Origin: Lichenostomus cassidix
Lineage: Eukaryota; Chordata; Aves; Passeriformes; Meliphagidae
Reading direction: 5' to 3'
Length of the DNA: 64,000 nt
Assembly: GCA_008360975.2 (NCBI GenBank)
Contig: CM039187.1
Location: 19,125,495 to 19,189,494, forward strand
Numbering within the stretch: the first letter of the stretch is position 1; each line of letters begins with the position of its first letter. Below are positions 57,701 through 64,000 of this stretch, piece after piece. The notes beneath the pieces were generated by a model. It did not search any database, was not told the DNA's origin, and worked only from the letters and a program-made list of their open reading frames with translations. The translations under genes and the position numbers were made by a program.

Positions 57701-60700
57701 ACGAACTGGCACATGTTTCATGTGGAGAGCATACAGAAGGCAATCCTGACAGATGAGCATGAGTAAAAAACATGACAGAAAGATACCACCTTGAAAATCA
57801 AAAAGCGCAAGTGATGCACAAAAGCCCTTCCTTCATATAGCTGGTGCTTTGTGATAGCCTCTTCCATATCCTTCACCGACTTGTCCTCCCATTCCCCCCA
57901 CTCTTGTATATCTTGAGTGCTGCTTTTATTGTGACTTTCCTTTTATATGTTGTATGTGATCTTTGATCTTGACACCAAAGGTGACACTTGCAGCCTGTGA
58001 ACTTGTTGACTGTTAGACTTTTTCTGTTTTCCTCCAGCGTAGCACAGTCTCTGGAATTCTTCTGTAGCAGATGAGACATCTTGCACTAACTTACTGAAAA
58101 TAAATTAATCATAGAATGGTTTGGATGGTTTGAATTGGAAGGGAGCATAAAGATCATCTTGTTCCAACCCCGCTGCCCTGAGCAGGGACACCTACCACTA
58201 GATCAAGTTGCACACAGCTCCCTCCCGTCCAACCTGGCCTTCAACACTTTCAGGGATGGGACATCCACAACTTCCTGGGCAACCTGTCCCAGTGTCTCAA
58301 CATCCTTACAGTAAAGAATTTCTTCCTAATATAGAACCACATTTTTGGCAGGCATTGGAAACTAGTGTGCAAACGAGAGCAAAAAGCATGTGTTGGCAAG
58401 TCAACTAATGAGGATTACAGAGCGAAAGTAAAATTTTTAAGAGGGAGAAGAAGGAGTGAACAGATAGATGGAAGATGGGAAATTGTAGAGGCCTTGGCTA
58501 GGTTCTGTTAGGGAAAATGAATCTGTATTTAGCTAGTTGTTTATCTGGTAAGAATTGCAATTAAAGTAGAGACACTGTTGAAGGGTCTTCTGCAGTGTTT
58601 TAGCTGCATGTTTTTTCTTTTAATGTCATTACAAAATGCTTCTTGCAGAGACCTGTGGGTTGAAAGTGGAGTCCAGGTATTACAGTTAAAAAGAAGAGCA
58701 TAAGGTCTTCTGTGTTCGCTTTATGTTGCTCTTCTAGCTGGCAAAACTTTTGTAATGCATATTTTTTGAAAGAAATGCAAAATATCTTAAAAGAATACCT
58801 GTAATAGATGCTGACACTTGTTTCCTATGCAGGGATTGTTGGAGAAGCAGATGAAAACGGAGAAGATTATTACCTTTGGACTTATAAAAAGCTTGAAATT
58901 GGTTTCAATGGAAATAGAATTGTAGATGTCAATCTGACCAGTGAAGGAAAGGTGAAATTGGTACCAAACACAAAAATCCAGATGTCATATTCAGTAAGTA
59001 ATTTGGTCATGCACCTGTAATAAGAAATTCTATGTGGTGAAATAGCTCAAAAATAGGTACTGGTATACTATGAGATGTACTGATATGTTGGGCTATATTA
59101 GAGCAAGATGCATCTTCACTCCTTCAATATTTTGTTGCTGAAAAACCTTGATAGATTTATTAATAAAAAATATAAAATTATGATTTTTGAAGGACGCCAA
59201 ACAAACTGGAGCTTCTGTAACGCGCAGAAAAGTGTTTTAGTGGGAAAGGAAGATATCCTGAAAAGAATGGAGACTAGAAATATAGCAGACCCTTGAGTGG
59301 GTGCACATTGTCTTCATGTTTCGACTTCTGACATTTGCATCATAGGTTTGAACTGGATTCTGAGCTAGGAGAAGAACCCACTGTAAGCCTTTATGCTTTG
59401 CAAGCAGTTAATATAAAAATCTACTTTATTTTACAATTCCAGTAGAAATTTCTTACTTACATAACATGATTAGTAAGGTTTTAAGTTTCTTTTTCTGAAG
59501 CTCTCTTCTGTGATATTGAGCTGGTATGATAAAACATAATGAATAAACAATGCTTGTTGATTGAGACAACAAATTAATTTTTCCAGTTTTCATCTTTATT
59601 TAGTTCATATTACTTAAATCTGTGATGGTTCACTTGCCATGTTCACCACATTTGTATAATGAAACCAGATCTTAATGCATTGCTTTTCTGGCATGTGTTA
59701 GCAGTGGGTGTCAGCATAGGATTTTATTTCAGGGGATATTCTTGCCACAGTCGCATTTGTCTTGTGCTGAATAAGTTGTATAGTTTGAAGTGCAGATAAC
59801 TATGTTTTGTATGTGCTTTTCAGAATTACAATTACACAAATTTTCCTATTTTTACTGCAGAATTGATAGTAGAAATTTCAAAATTTGCTATTTCAAATTA
59901 TACCAGCATTGTGAAGTCCATTTGCTCTGGATTTTAAATTGGACAGCAGTGATGAGCAGCCAGTAATGAAAATGACATTAGATAATCCCTTAAAATACTT
60001 TTTAGTATACACACCTCAGGACTTCTCTATCCAGTTCTGTTGGCACCACTGGGCAATTGCTAGGCTGGCCTGTGTGTGGTGTTTAATTCACAGATTGTCT
60101 CTGGTGGATTTGTTCTAAGCTGTGTTTCACAGTGGCAGATGCTCTAATGAGAAATGTATCTGCTTAAAACAATTTTGAAAGCTGTTAATGTTTTGAGTTA
60201 CTGATCTTGAACAAGGTTGTCATTTCAACTGAGGAACATTAATATCAAACCTCAAAGTAAGTAGTACTGGAGTCTTGGGGTTTTTATTATGTCTTAGGAC
60301 TGTGGTGAGTGATTGGGGTGTTCAATCTACATTTGTATGCTTTCTTCTAGACTCAGTAAGAGAACAGCTTTTGGAAAGGATAGTTTCTTCTCATATATTT
60401 TAAAACAGATATGTGCAAGAGGGCTGAATTTGTTTCAGTATTACTAAAAATCCTGATATTTTTAAATTTTGGTATGCTTTTGAAAAAGATTTTTGGGTAG
60501 GCTTGCATTTAGTTTCTGAAATTGTTTTAATTTTAGTTTTTAAATGCAATCTTGCAAAAATTCTCAAAAGTACTTTGTGCTACCATATTGGCACCATATA
60601 GTTCATTAATACAATTACATTTTCCAAATCCAAAGCAGTCCTCTGTGCAGCTGGTGGAGAGCTGACAGCAGTATTATGCTTTTACCCTGTGATAGTAGGT

Positions 60701-62933
60701 TCATGAACACATGCTTTTCCATATATACATATACATATATATATAAAAAAATATATAAAAATAAATATATAAAAAATTAGGTTTGTTGTATTTGACAGCT
60801 AGAAGTTTTTATCTCAATTAGCCTCACAGAGACAGGGAGAACTGAGTCAGTGGAATAGGGATTGTTCCTTGTTCTTAAATGGAAGCATGGACAAGATTAG
60901 ATCCATGAGGCAAGGTAGTTGATGTTCATTCTGTGTCTGACCTGTAGATGCCAGTCTTTAAGAACATTGTTCCATTGGTTTTGCCAAAACCTATTCATAT
61001 CGAAGAACATCAAAAGTGGATAATTTTTAATATATGTCCTGGGTTTCTGCATGTGAGTATAGCTAAACATACTGTAAGGAGCTTTTCAAATATAAACTTT
61101 TCTCTCTTTAGGTGAAGTGGAAGAAATCAGATGTGAAGTTTGAAGACCGATTTGACAAGTACCTTGACCCATCTTTCTTTCAGCACAGAGTATGTATTGT
61201 TCTAAGACAACCTTACAAAATATCCATTTTAAATGGTTGCTTAGTTTAGATGTTATGCAGTTTTTGGATTACATCTCTGAATTTTCAGGTGTTCCAGATG
61301 TTCTGGGACAATAAAGCAGGGAGGTCTAGGACTAGGTTTTTTAAGTGATAGTGTTGCTGCTAAAATAGGACGGCTCCAGTGTTTTAGAGTGCTTCAGTAA
61401 ATACGCAGGCAAAGTTCAAGTGTGCAGAAAATACAAGGCAGTCAAGAAAATACGTTCAGGTGATCAGAAGCAATGAAGCTTCAGAGACACGACTGTGCAA
61501 GCTGAGTAAGTGTAGTTTGCCATAGGTACACTTCTTTCTGAAGTAAATGCAAAGCAAAAAGCATTAGCCTAAACTAGTTGGTGTTATCAGTTGTGTTTAA
61601 ATCTGTGGTTGTAATCTCCTTAAGGGTAGTGTGCTGAGCTGTGCTACTTTCTGAAAGCAGAGATTTTGCGTTCTGTTTGGAGCTCAGTGAAAACCAGCAG
61701 GATATGCTTTTGAAAGGAAAAAAAAAAGCTGCTGCACCACATTTTGATCTTGTGCAAAGCAATAGTTCCTTTGGCTTTCTGACTGTGGGTGCCTCTTTTG
61801 CTACTTAAACTTTTCTAGGAAGGCAGCAGTACCTTGTATTGCCTTTTGTTTACCAAGGGAGCCTGCACAGCCAGTCATTCAAACGTTGCTGATGCCTAAG
61901 TAAGTTGTGATAACTTTGTCATGAGCAAGGCTGGCTGATAAAATGGTTTGTATATGCTGTTTCACTGGCCAGTTTTAGTGTCACTTTCTAAAAAATGTAG
62001 TGTTAGCAGTGACAAGCTATCCTTGTAGGCAACAATTTATCCTTCTTGGAACAATTTGAAACACATTTACAGTTCTAAACTTCATGGGTGTGTTTTCTTT
62101 TTGTAGATTCACTGGTTTTCAATTTTCAATTCTTTTATGATGGTGATCTTTCTGGTTGGCCTAGTGTCTATGATATTAATGAGAACTTTGCGAAAAGATT
62201 ATGCAAGATACAGCAAGGAGGAAGAAATGGATGATATGGTAAGATCTGCATTCACGCTTTCAAAACTTTTTTTTAAGGCTTATTGTTTTCTTGTCATACA
62301 TTCATTGTGTTAGCAGCTCTGGATGGCTTTCTTCAGTTGGACAGAAAATTGCCTTTTGTGTGTCTTGAAAGTGTTACTGGTTTTCTTTATAACATGCTTC
62401 TAGGTTGCAATCCAAAAATCTCTCTGTAGTCATTGTGTTAATGTCTATATCCAACCTTAGGATAAATAGGGTCTATTCTGACTTTGTAGTAGGAGCCTGG
62501 TGTACTCCTACGCACCTCAGAGGATTTAGGGATAGGGAGGCATTCTGATAGATTTTATTGTGTGATACATTCAGGTAGTAATTTGTTGTTCGCTTCCATA
62601 AGCATCTGAAAAGTGAACTTTTCTCTTAGATTTGATGCATTTGGAAGAGAAGACTTACTTGCACTTGAAGTTGCTTTATTAAATCAGACCTTTCGTTTAT
62701 ATCTAGCTCGTGTGTTTGTCTTTAATTGTCATGACTAGACTTTAAATTTGTTGTTGTTGTTCCCAGGACAGAGATCTAGGTGATGAGTATGGGTGGAAGC
62801 AGGTCCATGGAGATGTGTTTAGACCTTCCAGTCATCCTCTAATATTTTCATCGCTTATTGGTTCTGGCTGTCAAATTTTTGCTGTGTCTCTTATAGTCAT
62901 TGTTGTTGCAATGATAGAAGATTTATACACAGA
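42430..62933 (+). CDS. TM9SF3: TM9SF3, transmembrane 9 superfamily member 3 (nonaspanin); 5' part, exons 1-7
   Basis: A nonaspanin of Golgi and endosomal membranes; the family works in membrane-protein sorting and glycosylation quality. Exons in the window: 42430-42507, 50552-50747, 53852-53974, 58833-58993, 61112-61189, 62107-62238, 62767-62933. Joined they give 935 in-frame bases, residues 1-312 of about 589 in human. Visible parts are a leucine-rich signal peptide (cleavage probably near residue 20, before DEHEHT), a luminal domain (27-~214) with sequon NLT at Asn166, membrane segment 1 (~216-238), a cytosolic loop with the family motif GDVFRP (271-276), and membrane segment 2 (~281-306). 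From residue 21 the match to mammalian TM9SF3 is nearly complete. The remaining seven membrane segments lie beyond 64000. It is co-oriented with PIK3AP1, 4.8 kb downstream of its stop. Confidence 0.95.
42508..50551 (+). other. TM9SF3 intron 1 (8 kb)
   Basis: The first ~270 bases are CpG island; the rest is AT-rich. It contains a short CCTTAT tandem (44437-44457) and several homopolymer runs. No RNA gene, transposon or exon is recognised. Open frames such as 45047-45316 and 48709-49095 have no domain or splice support. Confidence 0.7.
44437..44457 (+). repeat. CCTTAT tandem repeat (about 3.5 copies)
   Basis: Three perfect copies of CCTTAT followed by CCT, in TM9SF3 intron 1. Confidence 0.8.
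50552..50747 (+). CDS. TM9SF3: TM9SF3 exon 2: luminal domain
   Basis: Residues 27-92. [40 protein letters not shown] and [11 protein letters not shown] match mammalian TM9SF3 essentially without change. This is the start of the EMP70/nonaspanin luminal domain. The acceptor is ATCTTTCAG and the donor G|GTAAGC. Confidence 0.97.
51545..51573. repeat. Inverted repeat with CRE-like half sites, TM9SF3 intron 2
   Basis: GTGACATCA (51545-51553) and its exact reverse complement TGATGTCAC (51565-51573) surround an 11-base centre that adds three more pairs (one G-T wobble), giving a 12-base-pair stem and five-base loop. The intron (50748-53851) otherwise shows only a T-rich run near 52451-52466. Confidence 0.6.
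53852..53974 (+). CDS. TM9SF3: TM9SF3 exon 3: luminal domain
   Basis: Residues 92-133. [20 protein letters not shown] then [20 protein letters not shown]. The second block is identical to the mammalian protein; the first differs at a handful of positions. The donor is G|GTGAGT. Confidence 0.96.
54125..54375 (+). mobile_element. CR1 LINE 3' fragment, forward orientation
   Basis: Reads in CR1 sense: AGGAGGAATTTCTTTGCAGA, GGGCTGCCCAGGGAGTCACC, GGAGGTGTTTAAGGAAAGAC, TTGGACTCACTGATCTCAAA, and ends in the 3' tail AACCTAATCAATTCTGTGTG. It lies in TM9SF3 intron 3 and is the only forward-oriented CR1 copy in the window. Confidence 0.9.
54449..54510 (+). repeat. TATGATATTAT-type AT-rich tandem repeat
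   Basis: An irregular tandem of ATTATGATATT units, about 60 bases, lies ~75 bases after the 3' end of the forward CR1 copy. The rest of intron 3 (to 58832) is AT-rich and without recognised genes. Confidence 0.75.
57349..57381 (+). repeat. Two-copy 18-base tandem duplication
   Basis: GTAACTGAAGGTAAT occurs at 57349-57363 and 57367-57381, separated by GAA. This is a small local duplication in TM9SF3 intron 3. Confidence 0.7.
58108..58335 (-). mobile_element. CR1 LINE 3' fragment
   Basis: Starts with the reversed CR1 tail (ATCATAGAATGGTTTGGATG), then CTGCCCTGAGCAGGGACACC, CAACCTGGCCTTCAACACTT, ATCCACAACTTCCTGGGCAA and AAGAATTTCTTCCTAATATA. It lies in TM9SF3 intron 3, ~500 bases before exon 4. 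The open frame 58208-58408 belongs mostly to it. Confidence 0.9.
58833..58993 (+). CDS. TM9SF3: TM9SF3 exon 4: luminal domain
   Basis: Residues 133-186. [20 protein letters not shown], then [20 protein letters not shown] and [11 protein letters not shown], identical to mammals as I recall. It holds the N-glycosylation sequon Asn166-Leu-Thr. The donor is TCA|GTAAGT. The intron to 61111 contains an AT microsatellite. Confidence 0.97.
60721..60777. repeat. AT-rich microsatellite (TATA/ATAAAA type)
   Basis: An alternating AT stretch with ATACAT interruptions passes into AAAATATATAAAAATAAATA. It lies in TM9SF3 intron 4 and is likely variable in length. Confidence 0.8.
61112..61189 (+). CDS. TM9SF3: TM9SF3 exon 5: end of luminal domain
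   Basis: Residues 187-212: [20 protein letters not shown] then SFFQHR, the conserved stretch just before the first membrane segment. It is 78 bases with phase 0 at both ends. The donor is AGA|GTATGT. Confidence 0.96.
62107..62238 (+). CDS. TM9SF3: TM9SF3 exon 6: first transmembrane segment
   Basis: Residues 213-256. [20 protein letters not shown] begins membrane segment 1 (~216-238); [17 protein letters not shown] is the cytosolic side. The predicted topology is luminal N-terminus. The donor is ATG|GTAAGA. Confidence 0.97.
62767..62933 (+). CDS. TM9SF3: TM9SF3 exon 7: cytosolic loop and second transmembrane segment
   Basis: Residues 257-312. [20 protein letters not shown] includes the nonaspanin GDVFRP motif; [20 protein letters not shown] is membrane segment 2, and it ends IEDLYT plus GA of a split codon. 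The donor is GA|GTAAGT. No further exon is found to 64000, so the gene runs off the window. Confidence 0.96.
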
Positions 62934-64000
62934 GTAAGTATAATTGTGTCATGTCTTCCATATATAAATGTTTAAGTGAACAAAATAATTACAAAAATTA
63001 CTGTTCTAACTGGCGTGAAGAAAGTGTTTGACAGTCTTTAGTCATAACCTGTAGATCAGATGTAGTATTAAGTGCTCTTTTAATTTGTAATGAAACTTTG
63101 TTCTTCTGTTACCATGTGAGTCAGTCTCTTTTGATTTTCTCTATTAGTGCTTGCTTTTTGAATGATTTCTTATGAAACTAGTTTGTTCTGCAGAACCACA
63201 AGTAGATAATATTGGAAATGTATGCTAAAAGGTACATACTTCACTCCTGGTTTCATCCAGAGTGACAAGATGTTTCTATTTCCCCATCATGTCCTGTAAA
63301 GACTTGAGTGTGCTCTCTTCTGAATAGTTCTGTTTTCTGCTGACAAGTCAGTATTAAGTCAGTCTTATCCACATGTCTGCTTGGGAATGAAGAAGTAATT
63401 CTTTAACTTCTTTTGAACGCATAGTGCTCAGCCTGGGTTGATGTAAAATCCCCAGCAACAGGTGAGCTGTGGTCCTGACTGAAGAGAACTTATTTAAACC
63501 AAGGAGATAATACTCAAATTTAACACACTACTTGTAGTTCAGCTGTTTTCTTCCTTTTCCTCTTAATTTGACTGAGATTTTTCGGTTACTGCATGGACTT
63601 CATCTGTGTCTGTAGTGATTATATATTGGATATTGAGGGAATTACTGGCTTCTGTTTTGGGTTTTTTTGTTTTTTCACAAGTGCTTTGCTTTAAGCAATG
63701 ACTAATCTTTCACCTGTGAACATCACCTGTAACTTGATTTTAGCAAGTTGTAATACTTCTAAGGTGCCACCAGAGAGAACTCTTGCTTTTGTATTTAGCA
63801 GCCTTTTATTGGTGTGTTTAAAAAGCCACTCTGTAGTATCAGAATCTTGGCATATTTTCGTTTTTCATAGGGTGTTATTCCTTCCTTGTCCCCCATGGTT
63901 ATATTTCTAGACAGGCATACATATACCCTTTTAATTGTGGACTATGTCAGCTGTTCAGAGGACAAAATGAAACCATTGCAGAATGCATATGCCTTGTAGG
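62934..64000 (+). other. TM9SF3 intron 7, start only
   Basis: AT-rich intronic sequence to the window end. I looked for the next expected coding segment (Arg-Gly-Ser-Met-Leu-Ser-Thr and onward) and did not find it. The open frame 63698-63910 shows no similarity that I recognise. Confidence 0.75.

Noticed and set aside
1..64000. Search for CRISPR arrays, operons, bacterial defence systems, phage, tRNA or rRNA genes and endogenous viral elements
   Set aside because: The window is vertebrate nuclear DNA with spliced genes and CR1 repeats. No array, RNA gene or viral gene signature was recognised by eye; a covariance-model and protein search would be needed to exclude small or degraded ones.

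Overview
This is a vertebrate nuclear window, most likely from a bird. The introns contain six recognisable CR1 LINE fragments, five of them reverse-complemented with the typical bird 3' tail. Introns are short for vertebrate genes of this kind, and each promoter sits in a compact CpG island. The species cannot be fixed from the sequence. The window holds two protein-coding genes in tandem on the + strand: PIK3AP1 (BCAP, complete) and TM9SF3 (5' part only). The same pair is adjacent and co-oriented in human (10q24), so this is conserved synteny.

Layout. 1-~1900 is upstream intergenic DNA with nothing recognisable except a poly-T tract. ~1930-2420 is the PIK3AP1 CpG island with exon 1, a short upstream ORF and a GC-rich palindrome just before the start codon. 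PIK3AP1 runs from 2190 to a stop at 37653 in 17 coding exons. All have GT-AG junctions, and the joined frame is open for 798 codons. Intron 2 (8211-19700) is the largest and holds two CR1 copies, a near-perfect 30-bp-stem hairpin and a G-run tract. The 3' UTR follows 37653; candidate polyadenylation signals lie at 39549, 40764 and 40951. A CR1 copy at ~41755-42140 abuts the TM9SF3 CpG island (~42170-42780). TM9SF3 starts at 42430; exons 1-7 are present (312 codons: signal peptide, luminal domain, first two membrane segments). The gene continues beyond 64000.

Function. PIK3AP1 is a cytoplasmic adaptor that links B-cell receptor and Toll-like receptor signalling to PI3-kinase through phosphorylated YxxM motifs. 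TM9SF3 is a nonaspanin of the Golgi/endosomal membranes. Nothing suggests that the two work together; they are simply neighbours.

Most interesting points: the intronic hairpin at 8684-8753; a histidine (residue 267) where I recall mammals having the first YxxM tyrosine of BCAP; the upstream ORF plus palindrome before the PIK3AP1 start; a Golgi-stress-type ACGTGGC element in the promoter of the Golgi gene TM9SF3; and a CR1 insertion beginning 11 bases inside a splice donor. I found no bacterial-type system, CRISPR array, retrovirus or processed pseudogene. Exons were placed by reading frame, splice junctions and remembered family sequence, not by alignment software.
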